NCBI RefSeq assembly: GCF_040545475.1
Contig: NZ_JBEPMA010000011.1
Span: 1 to 48,726, forward strand
DNA length: 48,726 nt
Direction: 5' to 3'
From: Peptoniphilus_A olsenii
GTDB lineage: Bacteria; Bacillota; Clostridia; Tissierellales; Peptoniphilaceae
The notes below the pieces were generated by a model that was given only the letters and a program-made list of their open reading frames with translations, searched no databases and was not told where the DNA came from. Shown in pieces: positions 17,100 to 27,292 of this stretch. Position 1 is the stretch's first letter. Each line of letters begins with the position of its first letter. The position numbers and the translations under genes are program-made.

Positions 17100-18830
17100 T
17101 CATCTTCTTACAGTTCCATCTGCTGGATCTATCGTAATTATATCTCCCGTTTCTATTTTAATAGTTGCATTTTCTAGTCCCACTATCGCAGTTTTTTCTA
17201 ATGAAATTGCAGTTATTGCTCCATGTGATGTAAATCCTGCCTCTTCTGTGACAAATCCTTGGGAGTTTTTCATCATAGTAATCATTTCTTTATCTGTTGA
17301 ATTTGCAATGATTATATCTCCATCTCTAAAGTTTTCGTAATCAGATTCACTGTTTATGACAACTGCTCTAGCTGTTATTTTTTCTTTGCCTATTGCAGTT
17401 CCTCTTCCTATTATTTCTGATACTGCTTCTACTTTTAAAAGGTTAGTAGAGCCTGCTATCCCCACTGGTATGCCTGCTGTAAGTATTACAGTATCTCCAG
17501 TATTAACTAATTTTTGTGATAATGCTGCTTCTATAGAAGCTTCAAGAATAGTATCTGTATTTTTGTGATTTCCAATTTTAATTGGAGTCACACCCCATTC
17601 AAGACTAAGTTGGTTTTTAATTTTTTCAAAAGGTGTAGATGCAATAATCGCAACCTTAGGTCTAAATTTTGATATTGCTCTTGATGTGTTGCCTGAAGTT
17701 GTAGCAGCAATTATTGCCTTGGCATCAAGTTCTTCAGCTATTTCGCATGCTGATTTACCAATGGAATTTGTCATTGTTTTATCCATATTTTGCACTCTAA
17801 ATTTAAAAAAGTCATCATGATTTAAACTAATTTCTGTGTATTCCAAAATTTTATTCATAGTTTTTACAGCGTCCACTGGATATTTTCCACTGGCTGTTTC
17901 CCCTGATAACATAACCGCACTTGAACCATCTAAGACTGCATTAGCTACATCATTTGTTTCTGCTCTAGTAGGGCGTGGATTTCTTATCATAGAATCGAGC
18001 ATTTGAGTTGCAGTTATTACTGCTTTACCATTATCATTACATTTTTTGATAATATTTTTTTGAACCATTGGCACTTTTTCGGTTTCAATTTCAACTCCCA
18101 AATCTCCTCTAGCTACCATAATACCATCAGAGACTTCTATTATCTCATCTATAAGTTCCACTGCTTTTTTTGATTCAATTTTAGATATGATTTTTGTAGA
18201 AAAATCACCTGCATCTTCTAACACTTTTCTAATTGCAAGTACATCTTCTGCACTTCTGACAAAAGATACTGCCACAAAATCTATATCTTCTTTTACTCCA
18301 AATAGTAAATCAGAAACATCTCTATCCGTCAAAATGGGTAAATTTAAATTAGCACTAGGGACATTTATGCCTTTATGGGCAGATATTGTTCCATAATTTC
18401 TAACTTCTGTTATTATATCTCTATCTTTAATTTCTGTAATGCAAAGTTCGACCAGACCATCGTCTATTAAAATCCTGTCGCCAACAGCTACATCTTTATA
18501 CAGTTCTTTGTAAGAAATTTCCGCCTTTTTTTCGTCACCAAGGTATTCATCTGGAGTCAAAGTATATGTGTCACCCAATTTTAAGTCAACTTCTTTTTTG
18601 AAATCACCAAGTCTTATCTCTGGCCCTTTTGTATCAAGCATTATTGCAACTGGAATATTTAATTCACGTCTTAATTTTTTAATAATATCTATTCGCTTTT
18701 TATGTTCTTCATGATTCCCATGAGAAAAATTAAGTCTACAAACATTTACTCCCGATAGAATTAATTCTCTAAGTATTTGTTCATCTTCACTTGCAGGTCC
18801 AATTGTTGCGACAATTTTTGTTCTTTTCAT
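17100..18830 (-). CDS. pyk: Pyruvate kinase with C-terminal PEP-utiliser-like domain
   Basis: The product is 576 aa, the long form found in many Firmicutes. The barrel opens with TKIVATIGPAS and NVCRLNFSHG, and contains IMVARGDLGVEI and KAVITATQMLDSMI (substrate and cation site). After about residue 475 there is an additional PEP-utilising-enzyme mobile domain with GFVTEEAGFTSHGAI and closing DPADGTVRR. It makes pyruvate and ATP from phosphoenolpyruvate and ADP in the last step of glycolysis. It is 8 nt after pfkA, in the common order dnaE-pfkA-pyk. No clear terminator was found before repeat array 1. Confidence 0.96.
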   Translation of the reverse strand: MKRTKIVATIGPASEDEQILRELILSGVNVCRLNFSHGNHEEHKKRIDIIKKLRRELNIPVAIMLDTKGPEIRLGDFKKEVDLKLGDTYTLTPDEYLGDEKKAEISYKELYKDVAVGDRILIDDGLVELCITEIKDRDIITEVRNYGTISAHKGINVPSANLNLPILTDRDVSDLLFGVKEDIDFVAVSFVRSAEDVLAIRKVLEDAGDFSTKIISKIESKKAVELIDEIIEVSDGIMVARGDLGVEIETEKVPMVQKNIIKKCNDNGKAVITATQMLDSMIRNPRPTRAETNDVANAVLDGSSAVMLSGETASGKYPVDAVKTMNKILEYTEISLNHDDFFKFRVQNMDKTMTNSIGKSACEIAEELDAKAIIAATTSGNTSRAISKFRPKVAIIASTPFEKIKNQLSLEWGVTPIKIGNHKNTDTILEASIEAALSQKLVNTGDTVILTAGIPVGIAGSTNLLKVEAVSEIIGRGTAIGKEKITARAVVINSESDYENFRDGDIIIANSTDKEMITMMKNSQGFVTEEAGFTSHGAITAISLEKTAIVGLENATIKIETGDIITIDPADGTVRR

Positions 18831-18838
18831 ATTACCTC

Positions 18839-19792
18839 CTATATTGAAATTACTTTCAATATTTCTAATAAATCTTTACGGAATTCTTTTTTTACATCAA
18901 AAATATCATCAAAGGAGCGTGCCCTAATATGTCCGTCAGTTGTACCAATAGCACACGAATTCATGTTTTCAGCTTCCTCTACTGCTTTAAACCCCATTTC
19001 AGATGCGAGTATTCTGTCAAATATACTTGGAGCCCCACCTCTTTGCAAATAACCTAAGACTGTCACCTTTGTGTCAATTCCTGTTAATTTTTCAAAATCA
19101 CGAGCAAAATCAAATGCTGAACCACGACCTTCTGCCATGATTATGATATGATGCCTTTTACCTCTATTTTTACCCATGAGAGCTTTTTCTGCAATCTCGT
19201 TTATATTCATCTCCATTTCAGGAATAATTATAGACTCAGCACCCGAAGAAACTCCAGAAAATAATGCGATATCTCCACAACTTCTACCCATAACTTCTAC
19301 TACATTTGCCCTGCCATGAGATTCGGTTGTATCACGGATATTTGATACTGCCTCTGTAACAGTTTCAACAGCAGTCATAAATCCTATAGTATAATCAGTG
19401 TAAGGAAGGTCATTATCTATAGAACACGGAATTCCAATTACATTAATTCCTGCATCTTTCAATTTTTTTGCACCTTTAAGTGTCCCATCTCCTCCACAGA
19501 CAATCAATGCATCAATCTCAAAAATTTTAAGTGAGTTGATAGCTTTTTCAAATCCTTCATCTGTCATAAATCTTTCACTGCGAGAAGTTCTTAAAAAAGT
19601 TCCTCCTCTGTGTATTATATCTGCTACAGAAGACTCAATCATCTTCTCAAATTTGGCATCAATTAAGCCTTCGTAACCCTCATAAATTCCATATACTTCT
19701 ATATTTTTATATATAGCAGTTCTAACTACCGCTCTTATACAGGCATTCATGCCTGGAGCATCTCCTCCACTTGTGAGTATTGCAATTCTCAT
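18839..19792 (-). CDS. pfkA: ATP-dependent 6-phosphofructokinase
   Basis: The product is 317 aa, the usual bacterial length. The ATP-binding start LTSGGDAPGMNACIRAVV, the GGDGTLKGA motif, the catalytic segment PCSIDNDLPYTDYTIGF and LGYLQRGGAPS are all present. It phosphorylates fructose 6-phosphate to the 1,6-bisphosphate. The gene follows dnaE by 8 nt and precedes pyk by 8 nt, so glycolytic and replication genes share one transcript, as in other Firmicutes. Confidence 0.96.
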   Translation of the reverse strand: MRIAILTSGGDAPGMNACIRAVVRTAIYKNIEVYGIYEGYEGLIDAKFEKMIESSVADIIHRGGTFLRTSRSERFMTDEGFEKAINSLKIFEIDALIVCGGDGTLKGAKKLKDAGINVIGIPCSIDNDLPYTDYTIGFMTAVETVTEAVSNIRDTTESHGRANVVEVMGRSCGDIALFSGVSSGAESIIIPEMEMNINEIAEKALMGKNRGKRHHIIIMAEGRGSAFDFARDFEKLTGIDTKVTVLGYLQRGGAPSIFDRILASEMGFKAVEEAENMNSCAIGTTDGHIRARSFDDIFDVKKEFRKDLLEILKVISI

Positions 19793-19800
19793 TTCATCAC

Positions 19801-22800
19801 CTATTTCAAAATAATTTTCTGCGAATCGTCGATATATTCTAGTAAGACTTGTTTCAAATCTTTATAAGAGTTTTCGTTTATCCAAAATTCGCTCTCTGTT
19901 CCAAAAGCTTTTTTCTCATCTTCGGCATAAAATACTACAGGAGTATTACCACTAAAATCACCTAATGTTCTCCTTATATTATTTATATTATTACTATTAA
20001 TAGATGAAACACTGATGTATAATTTTCTTTCACTAGGCATTTTTATATTAGAAATGGAATCTACAAGTATCTTTGGTTCTTCAACTTCAGAAGCTGAAAA
20101 ATGGCCATCCACAAATACTACATTACCATCTTCTATTATTTCTTTATATTTTGAAAAAACATTTGGAAATATTACTAACTCAATGACTCCGAATAAATCT
20201 TCAAGGACAGCAAAGGCCATAAGTTTCTTATTTTTAGTAATCATTGTTCTTTTTGACTTGATTATACCGCCAATTTTTACTTTACGTGTACCTAGTAAGT
20301 TTTCTCTATATTTTTCAAAAATTTCGTTCGTGTTCATTGTTGTAGACTTCTCTATCATTTCACGATATGGATCTAGAGGATGTCCTGATACATAAATACC
20401 AATTACCTCTCTTTCCATATCGAGCTTATCTTTTTGAGAAAAATCTTTTAAACGCGGCAAATCTTCTTTTATCTCAGCAGACTCAAAGATAGAAAATTGT
20501 CCTGCTACATTATTTTTTACCCTATTTGATGAAGAAGCAAGAGTTTTTTCATAAATTGCCAAATACTGTGCCCTGTTCCCTTCAAAATCATCCATAGCTC
20601 CACAGCGTATTAAACTTTCTACAGCCCTTTTATTTAAAACAGAAGAATCTTCTTTATTAATTCTCGTGACAAAATCAGTTAGAGATTTAAATGCTCCATC
20701 ACGCTCTCTTACTTTTACTAAAGTATCTATTAAATTATTTCCTACATTTTTAACAGCTTTCATACCAAAGCGTATCTTTCCATCTTCTACAGTGAACTTT
20801 TTATAAGAGTAATTTATATTTGGCGGCAATAGTTCGATTCCAAGTCTTTTTATTTCTTCTATATACAGACTCACCTGTTTAATATCTTGAGTATAAGTAG
20901 AAATTTGTGCCGCCATAAATTCTTTTGGATAATAATACTTTAGCCAAGCCGTTCTATATGCAACCACAGAATAAGCAACAGAATGAGATTTATTAAAGGC
21001 ATAATCTGCAAAATCTATAATTAAATCATAAATCGCATTGGCAATTTTTTCATCGACACCATTTTGAATGGCACCACAAACTCCCTCTTCTGTGTTGCCA
21101 TAAATAAAGTTTCGCCTTTCCTCTTCCATTATTTTCATTTTCTTTTTGGATATAGCACGTCTAACTATATCTGCTCTTCCAAGAGAATAACCGCCAATTT
21201 GTTGCACAATTTGCATGACTTGTTCTTGATAAACAATACATCCATAAGTTGTTTTAAGTATTGGTTCAAGCTTAGGATGTAAATATGAAATTTTGCTAGG
21301 ATCATGCTTTGACTCAACAAATTTAGGAATCTGCTTCATAGGACCAGGCCTAAAAAGTGCATTTGCAGCATATAAATCGGAAAATTCATCAGGTTTTAAT
21401 TCTTTTAAAAATAGTCTCATGCCACCTGATTCAAATTGGAAAACTCCCAGAGTCTCGGCTCTGGCAAACATAGCAAGCACATCTTTGTCATTATAATCAA
21501 AATCATCAAAATTGATGACCTTGCCGTAGTTTTCTTTAATGAGGCGAATCGTATCTCTAATTACAGTCAGCGTACGTAGTCCCAAAAAGTCCATCTTCAA
21601 TAGACCCAGCTCTTCAAGCTCAATCATATTAAATTGTGTTGCTATTATATTATCATTTCTAGTTAAAGGTACATATTCAGTTAGCTCATCTTTGGAGATT
21701 ACAACACCTGCAGCGTGGGTAGAAGTATGACGAGGCAGTCCTTCTACTTTTCTTGCCATATCTATCAGGAGTTTACTCTCATCTTCTTCATTGTAAATTG
21801 TTTTAAAAGAATCTGATATCTCAAGTGCCTTATCAATAGTAATATTTAAAGCTTGAGGTACCTGTTTTGCAATATAATCTACCTTGGCATAGCTTATATC
21901 CAAAGCTCTGCCCACATCTCTAATTGCATTTCTAGCTGCCATAGTACCAAAAGTCGCAATCTGTGCAACATGACTTGCCCCGTATTTTTCGGTAACATAG
22001 TCAATTACCTCTTCTCGCCTTTCATAACAAAAGTCAATGTCAATATCAGGCATAGAAACTCTCTCAGGATTTAAAAATCTTTCAAAAAGCAAATCAAACT
22101 TCAATGGGTCAACATCTATTATTCCCAGGCCATAAGATACAATTGAACCAGCAGCAGAACCACGACCAGGCCCCACTTCAATATTATGTTTTTTGGCATA
22201 ATTTATAAAATCCCACACAATTAAAAAATAATCCACATAACCCATGTTTTTTATAGTTTCAAACTCATAATTAAACCTATCTAGAATTTCATCGTCAATT
22301 TTATCATATTTTTCTTTAATTCCATCCATGGCAAGTTTTTGTAGATAATCTGCATGAGTAAAACCCTCTGGCACTATAAATTCAGGCAAATGTAAGTCAT
22401 GAAATGTAATATCTACATTACATCTATTAGCAATTTTCACAGTATTATTAATAGCATCTAAATTTTCTGGGAATAAAGCCTTCATCTCATCTGGTGATTT
22501 CAAATAAAATTCATTTGTCGGAAATTTCATTCTGTGTTCATCATTTACAGTTTTACCAGTTTGAATACAAAGAAGCACATCGTGACTTTTAGCATCTTCT
22601 CTATTTAAATAATGCACATCATTTGTAGCCACAAGATCTATCCCTAAATTATTAGATAAATCTATGAGTGCTCTATTAACTCTTTGCTGCTCTGGTATTC
22701 CATGATCTTGCAATTCCAAAAAGAAATTATTTTTGCCAAATATTTCTAAATATTCTGCAGCCGCTTTTTCTGCACCTTCATAATTTCTATCAATGAGAAG

Positions 22801-23229
22801 TCTTTGCACCTCTCCACCTAAACAAGCAGAAGTTGCAATTATACCCTCAGCATACTTTTTAAGTATATCTTTATCAACTCTCGGTTTATAATAATATCCA
22901 TTTACGAAGCCTTCTGACACAATTTTCATTATATTTTTATAACCAATATTATTCTCAGCCAATAAAATTAAATGATATCTTCTATTTGACTTGTCTTTCA
23001 AAGTCATACTTTTTTCAGAAACATAAATTTCGCAACCCATTATGGGCTTCACGCCAACTTTTTGGCATTCTTTATAAAAAGCAATTGCACCATACATATT
23101 TCCATGATCAGTAAGTGCAACAGCATCCATACCCAGTTCTTTTACTCTAGTAGCAAGTTCATTAACTCTAGTTGACCCATCTAATAGTGAATATTCACTA
23201 TGCAAATGGAGATGAACAAATTCTCCCAT
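19801..23229 (-). CDS. dnaE: DNA polymerase III subunit alpha, DnaE type
   Basis: The product is 1142 aa. An N-terminal PHP domain begins with FVHLHLHSEYSLLDG; the polymerase core has the GPGRGSAAGSIVSY motif and the catalytic PDIDIDF near residue 396; helix-hairpin-helix and OB-fold regions follow (KIGGIIKSKRTMITKNK near 990). There is no inserted 3'-5' exonuclease domain, so it is the DnaE rather than the PolC form. In Firmicutes DnaE extends RNA primers before PolC takes over. The TATAAT at 23273-23278 on the minus strand is a likely -10 element. Confidence 0.96.
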   Translation of the reverse strand: MGEFVHLHLHSEYSLLDGSTRVNELATRVKELGMDAVALTDHGNMYGAIAFYKECQKVGVKPIMGCEIYVSEKSMTLKDKSNRRYHLILLAENNIGYKNIMKIVSEGFVNGYYYKPRVDKDILKKYAEGIIATSACLGGEVQRLLIDRNYEGAEKAAAEYLEIFGKNNFFLELQDHGIPEQQRVNRALIDLSNNLGIDLVATNDVHYLNREDAKSHDVLLCIQTGKTVNDEHRMKFPTNEFYLKSPDEMKALFPENLDAINNTVKIANRCNVDITFHDLHLPEFIVPEGFTHADYLQKLAMDGIKEKYDKIDDEILDRFNYEFETIKNMGYVDYFLIVWDFINYAKKHNIEVGPGRGSAAGSIVSYGLGIIDVDPLKFDLLFERFLNPERVSMPDIDIDFCYERREEVIDYVTEKYGASHVAQIATFGTMAARNAIRDVGRALDISYAKVDYIAKQVPQALNITIDKALEISDSFKTIYNEEDESKLLIDMARKVEGLPRHTSTHAAGVVISKDELTEYVPLTRNDNIIATQFNMIELEELGLLKMDFLGLRTLTVIRDTIRLIKENYGKVINFDDFDYNDKDVLAMFARAETLGVFQFESGGMRLFLKELKPDEFSDLYAANALFRPGPMKQIPKFVESKHDPSKISYLHPKLEPILKTTYGCIVYQEQVMQIVQQIGGYSLGRADIVRRAISKKKMKIMEEERRNFIYGNTEEGVCGAIQNGVDEKIANAIYDLIIDFADYAFNKSHSVAYSVVAYRTAWLKYYYPKEFMAAQISTYTQDIKQVSLYIEEIKRLGIELLPPNINYSYKKFTVEDGKIRFGMKAVKNVGNNLIDTLVKVRERDGAFKSLTDFVTRINKEDSSVLNKRAVESLIRCGAMDDFEGNRAQYLAIYEKTLASSSNRVKNNVAGQFSIFESAEIKEDLPRLKDFSQKDKLDMEREVIGIYVSGHPLDPYREMIEKSTTMNTNEIFEKYRENLLGTRKVKIGGIIKSKRTMITKNKKLMAFAVLEDLFGVIELVIFPNVFSKYKEIIEDGNVVFVDGHFSASEVEEPKILVDSISNIKMPSERKLYISVSSINSNNINNIRRTLGDFSGNTPVVFYAEDEKKAFGTESEFWINENSYKDLKQVLLEYIDDSQKIILK

Positions 23230-23365
23230 ATAACCATCCTCTATATAAAAACAAAAATTACTATCTAGATATATTATATCAAAGGCTAGATTTAATTAAA
23301 ATTTATAATGATATTAACAATAAGACAATTTATTAAAAGTCTCATTTTCTGTGAATTGACCCTGT

Positions 23366-23392
23366 AAAAAACTCCTCTCACTTAGAGAGGAG
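23366..23392 (-). terminator. Intrinsic terminator after the MFS remnant
   Basis: CTCCTCTC pairs perfectly with GAGAGGAG (23372-23379 with 23385-23392), followed on the minus strand by six T. It overlaps the last codons of the truncated MFS frame. Confidence 0.85.
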
Positions 23393-23627
23393 CTGCAGTA
23401 TTCAAAATATTTTTCCTACCATATGTATCAACTAACATTCCTGATGGTATCTCACAAAAAATAGTTACAAAAGAAGTTATAGCTTCCAAAAACATTATCT
23501 CTTTAAAATTTAAGCCTTTAGATTTGTAAAACAAAAGATTTATAACAAATATTGGCAAAGAATAATTTAATATATAAAATAAAGAAAATTTTATACTATT
23601 AGATTCGCAATTTTTTATTTGTTTCAT
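23382..23627 (-). pseudogene. Truncated major facilitator superfamily transporter (N-terminal remnant)
   Basis: Only 81 codons remain. The product has two hydrophobic helices and the MFS loop 2-3 signature near its end (GMLVDTYGRKN), as expected for the first part of a roughly 400-residue MFS transporter. The frame then runs straight into a terminator hairpin, so about four fifths of the protein is missing. The ATG is preceded only by a weak GGAAATG. A deletion that fused the 5' end of the gene to a terminator is the simplest reading. Confidence 0.7.
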
Positions 23628-23883
23628 AATTCATTTCCACATTTACTTCCATCCATTTCCTTTTGCTGCGTAGCTTTGTTTTAAAATTCATCTAGCTTTT
23701 TTTGAAATGAAAAACACCGCTATTTTATAAAATATTATTTCGACTAGTCTATTTTTATTATAAAATCAAAATTAATAAAATTCAAGTATGCTTTTACTTA
23801 TCGTGTGAATATTTTAATTAATTAATTCTATTAGTTCTTTTAAATTAATATTGGGTACGATTAGTGATTTTTTGTAAAAATAC

Positions 23884-23915
23884 AAAAAAGGAAGAGCTGA
23901 AAAGCTCCTCCTTTT
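23884..23915 (-). terminator. Intrinsic terminator of the ahpC-ahpF operon
   Basis: AAAAGGAGGAGCT and AGCTCTTCCTTTT (minus strand) form a stem with one mismatch, followed by a T run. It lies just beyond the ahpF stop. Confidence 0.85.
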
Positions 23916-23917
23916 AA

Positions 23918-25435
23918 TCACAATCTAATTAAATAATTGTAAGCAGAAAGTGCGGCTGTTGCACCACTTCCCTCGGCGATTACTATTTGTTTAAACGCAG
24001 AATTTGTGCAGTCTCCAGCTGCAAAAACTCCATTTAAATTAGTTGCACCATTATTGTCAACTAAAATCTCGCCACGTTCATTTTTATCTATATTTTCTAT
24101 CCATTCTGTAGTTGGCACAAGACCCACCTGAATGAAACAACCTTCTATATCCTCAACGATTTTTTCACCAGTCTCAAGATTTTTATACTCTATGCTCTTT
24201 AATTTATTATCGCCTTTTAAGGCTTTGGTTTCAGCATTTGTTACAACTCTAATATTTTTAATATCTTTGAGCTTGTCTTGCAGTACATTATCCGCTTTTA
24301 ATTCTGGTAAGAATTCAAGCAATAACACCTCACTTGCAATGCTAGATAAATCAATGGCAGACTCAACACCAGAGTTGCCACCGCCAATCACTGCTACTTT
24401 TTTATTTTTAAATAGTGGTCCATCACAATGAGTACAATATGCCACGCCATTATTTTTGAATTCTACCTCACCTGGTATACCAATAAGTCTCCATCTTGCA
24501 CCTGTAGCAATAACTATAGTTTTGGCTTTAATTTCCCCATGACTCGTCTTAAGTTTTAATGGAAAGTCTTCAACTATATCTTCTGCTTCAACTCCATCAT
24601 AGACTTTAACTTCATATTCGCTTAAATGTTTTTTGACCTCATCCATATATTTTGGGCCTTCAGTGTATACAGTTCCAGTAATATTTTCTATCCCTAGAGT
24701 ATCTTTTACTTGTCCTCCATAATCTTTTGCTAAAATCGCGGTGCTCAAACCCTTTCTAGCAGCATAAATTGCAGCAGTTGCTCCTGCAACTCCTCCACCG
24801 ACAACAAGCATATCTAGTGTTTCTAATTCATCAAACTTGTAATCTGTCTTTTCACCAGTTAATTTATCTAAAATTTCATTTAAGCCAATTTTACCATTAT
24901 AGAAAATTTCTCCATTTATAAAACTTGTAGGAACTGCCATCACACCTAATTTTTCTACATAATCAGTAAAAAAGCTTCCATCTATCATTGTATGGGAAAT
25001 TTTAGGATTTAAAACTGACAATATATTTAGAGATTGAACCACTTCTGGACAATTGTGGCAACTAAGGCTAACAATTGTTTCAAAATTATATTCTCTATCA
25101 ATATTTTTAATTCTATCAATTTGCTCTTCATCAATTTTTGGAATTCTTCCACCCACTTGTAGAAGCGCCAAAATAAAAGATTCAAATTCATGACCTAGAG
25201 GAATACCTGCAAAAGTTATTCCATCAGCATCTTTAGACGAAAGTTTAAAACTAGGTGTATATTTTAGTTTTTCTTCTCTCACTATTATTTTATCTGATAG
25301 ACTTGAGACTTCCTCTACAAATTCAGCTAATTTTTTTGAGTTCTCGTCATTTCCCTTACATAGAGAAATTACAACTTCCCTTTCAAGAAGTTGTAAATAC
25401 TCTTTAACTTGATTTATTAAATTTTTGTCAAGCAT
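23918..25435 (-). CDS. ahpF: Alkyl hydroperoxide reductase subunit F (thioredoxin reductase-like)
   Basis: The product is 505 aa. Residues 1-200 form the tandem thioredoxin-fold N-terminal domain with the redox pair CHNC near residue 130. The rest is a TrxB-like flavoprotein with the FAD site VVGGGVAGATAAIYAARKG (about 211-229), the catalytic CTHCDG near residue 337, the NAD(P)H site VIGGGNSGVESA and the closing NLNGVFAAGDCT. AhpF passes electrons from NADH to AhpC. Its ATG overlaps the ahpC stop by one base (TAATG), which indicates coupled translation. A free-standing thioredoxin reductase is unlikely because of the extra N-terminal domain. Confidence 0.94.
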   Translation of the reverse strand: MLDKNLINQVKEYLQLLEREVVISLCKGNDENSKKLAEFVEEVSSLSDKIIVREEKLKYTPSFKLSSKDADGITFAGIPLGHEFESFILALLQVGGRIPKIDEEQIDRIKNIDREYNFETIVSLSCHNCPEVVQSLNILSVLNPKISHTMIDGSFFTDYVEKLGVMAVPTSFINGEIFYNGKIGLNEILDKLTGEKTDYKFDELETLDMLVVGGGVAGATAAIYAARKGLSTAILAKDYGGQVKDTLGIENITGTVYTEGPKYMDEVKKHLSEYEVKVYDGVEAEDIVEDFPLKLKTSHGEIKAKTIVIATGARWRLIGIPGEVEFKNNGVAYCTHCDGPLFKNKKVAVIGGGNSGVESAIDLSSIASEVLLLEFLPELKADNVLQDKLKDIKNIRVVTNAETKALKGDNKLKSIEYKNLETGEKIVEDIEGCFIQVGLVPTTEWIENIDKNERGEILVDNNGATNLNGVFAAGDCTNSAFKQIVIAEGSGATAALSAYNYLIRL

Positions 25436-26004
25436 TAGATTTTACCAACTAGGTCAAGACCTGGTGTTAGCACTTCTCCTGATTCTTTCCATTTAGCTGG
25501 GCATACTTGACCAGGATTTTCACGTACATATTGAGCTGCTCTAATCTTGTCATAAACTTGACTTGCATCTCTACCAATACCATCAGCATTGATTTCAACA
25601 GTTTGGATTATTCCATCAGGGTCAATAATGAAAGTTGCTCTTTGAGCTACTCCTCCTTCTTCATCTAGCACATCAAAATCACGAGTGATAGATTTATGTG
25701 TATCAGCAAGCATTGTAAATTCTAGCTTTTTAATAGCTTCAGAATTGTCGTGCCAAGCCTTGTGCACAAAATGTGAATCCGTAGACATAGAATATACTTC
25801 AGCACCTAAACTTTGAAGTTTTTCATATTGTTCTTGCATATCTTCCAATTCAGTTGGACATACAAAAGTAAAATCTGCAGGATAGAACATTAAAACAGTC
25901 CACTTTCCTTCAAAATCTTTATTTGTTACTTCAATAAATTCTTCTTTCTTTGGATTATAACCATTTGTCTTAAATTCTGGAATGTGTTTTCCTATTTGTG
26001 ACAT
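25435..26004 (-). CDS. ahpC: Alkyl hydroperoxide reductase subunit C (2-Cys peroxiredoxin)
   Basis: The product is 189 aa. The peroxidatic cysteine (about residue 49) is in FTFVCPTEL and the resolving cysteine in QVCPAKWK near the C-terminus. It reduces hydrogen peroxide and organic hydroperoxides and is re-reduced by AhpF, encoded next. The frame is open to 26052, but AGGAGGT is correctly spaced for the ATG at 26004 and the resulting length is normal. An extended -10 and a partial palindrome lie upstream. Confidence 0.96.
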   Translation of the reverse strand: MSQIGKHIPEFKTNGYNPKKEEFIEVTNKDFEGKWTVLMFYPADFTFVCPTELEDMQEQYEKLQSLGAEVYSMSTDSHFVHKAWHDNSEAIKKLEFTMLADTHKSITRDFDVLDEEGGVAQRATFIIDPDGIIQTVEINADGIGRDASQVYDKIRAAQYVRENPGQVCPAKWKESGEVLTPGLDLVGKI

Positions 26005-26060
26005 AATACCTCCTGAAATTTGTAAAATATTTTGTTTGATATTTATTATCAACTATTAAT

Positions 26061-26099
26061 ATTATACCACAATTTTATGTTTTTGAAAACAATTCTCAA
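26061..26099 (-). promoter_or_regulatory. Promoter of ahpC-ahpF with overlapping inverted repeat
   Basis: On the minus strand a TATAAT (26061-26066) with an upstream TGG makes an extended -10. The imperfect inverted repeat TTGAGAA-TTG-TTTTCAA (26083-26099) covers the -35 region and resembles a Fur/PerR-type operator in position and AT-richness. The regulator assignment is inference. Confidence 0.5.
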
Positions 26100-26202
26100 T
26101 TTATATTTATATTTTTGTTTTAAGATTACAGTGTTTTTTATATGAAAATATTAAGAAAAATTATTAAGAAAAGTAAAATATAATACGAGTAAAAGCTATA
26201 TA

Positions 26203-27162
26203 ATTGTCATTCCTAAAAAGCAGAGTGGGGCGCCGTGTACTCGAACAGTTAAAAATCATTTTCGGCTTTTTGCTATAATTGGTCGTTGTTTGAGTGCTTG
26301 AATACTTTTTTATTTAAAACTATGCAGATACTCTCCATCACATGCAAGACTCTTAATGCGTTCGCTCTGCTCACTTAGTCGAGATGACATTTGGAAAAGA
26401 CTACTACAACCTTTGCAACTGTCATTCCGAGCGGAAGTGAATTCGTAAGCATTTTCTGGAATCGAGGAATCTGCCTGTACTGGAGTAGTTCTGTATGGAT
26501 AAATAAAAAGTCTTTTTTAAAATATTTTCTATACTAACACTTCTATTCTTCTTTCGAAGGAAGGAAAGTGGGCATTCCGCTTTCGCTGCGAAGCCCCTTT
26601 TCCTTTCCTTCGAGCAACCAAACCCCCACGCCTTTTTTTAGACAAAGTTTTTACCTCTTTAGTTTTTCATTTCCCTCGCAAAAAGTCGGATTTTTAAAAC
26701 TCGCTTACACTCGAACAGTTAAAAATCTTTTTCGACTTTTTTCTATAATTGGTCGTTGTTTGGGTGCTTGAATACTTTTCTATTTAAAACTATGCAGATA
26801 CTCTCCATCACATGTAGATCTCTCCATGCGTTCGCTTTGCTCACTTAGTCGAGATGACACTAAAAGAGGATTTCATTTAAGATTTACTATTGTCATTAGA
26901 GTACGCAAAAGAAAATTCGCAAGAATTGAAGACTATAGACGATTACAACCCCTGCAACTGTCATTCCGAGTGAAAGAAAATTCGTAAGCATTTTCTGGAA
27001 TCGAGGAATCTGCCTCTTTAGGGGTAGTTCTGTAATTATTAATAAAAATCTTTTTCTTATCTTTTCCATTACACTTCTTTTTTACCTAACCAAATCTCTG
27101 CATCACATGCAGATCTTTCGACTTCTGAATCTGAGAAGATTTCTTTCGTTTAGCATGACTTG
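26203..27162. repeat. Intergenic mosaic repeat array 2 (inverted relative to array 1)
   Basis: About 0.96 kb made from the same modules as array 1, on the opposite strand. Module A appears as CTGTCATTCCGAGCGGAAG and GAGGAATCTGCCTG at 26419-26476 and again at about 26958-27015; module B as ATGCGTTCGCT and CGAGATGACA at 26357-26390 and 26825-26858; module C from about 26490 to 26790. A direct repeat within the array starts with TCGAACAGTTAAAAATC at 26241 and at 26711, 470 bases apart, and runs for about 155 bases each. Open frames at 26568-26771 and 27160-27447 are not credible genes. Confidence 0.85.
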
Positions 27163-27230
27163 GAAAGTGCAAGTATTTTTGCATTAATAAATTTCAATGT
27201 AAACTTTGTTTATAAAAAATATATCAACCA

Positions 27231-27263
27231 AAAAAACCTCCAAATTTTTCTTTGGAGGTTTTT
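27231..27263 (-). terminator. Intrinsic terminator of the catalase gene
   Basis: AAAAACCTCCAAA (27232-27244) pairs perfectly with TTTGGAGGTTTTT (27251-27263); it works on the minus strand just after the catalase stop and is symmetrical enough to act both ways. Confidence 0.88.
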
Positions 27264-27292
27264 ATATCAAGTTATTATATTATTTTTTGAGA

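Noticed and set aside
26568..26771. Open frame of 67 codons in repeat array 2
   Set aside because: It is the antisense reading of module C and is not supported as a gene.
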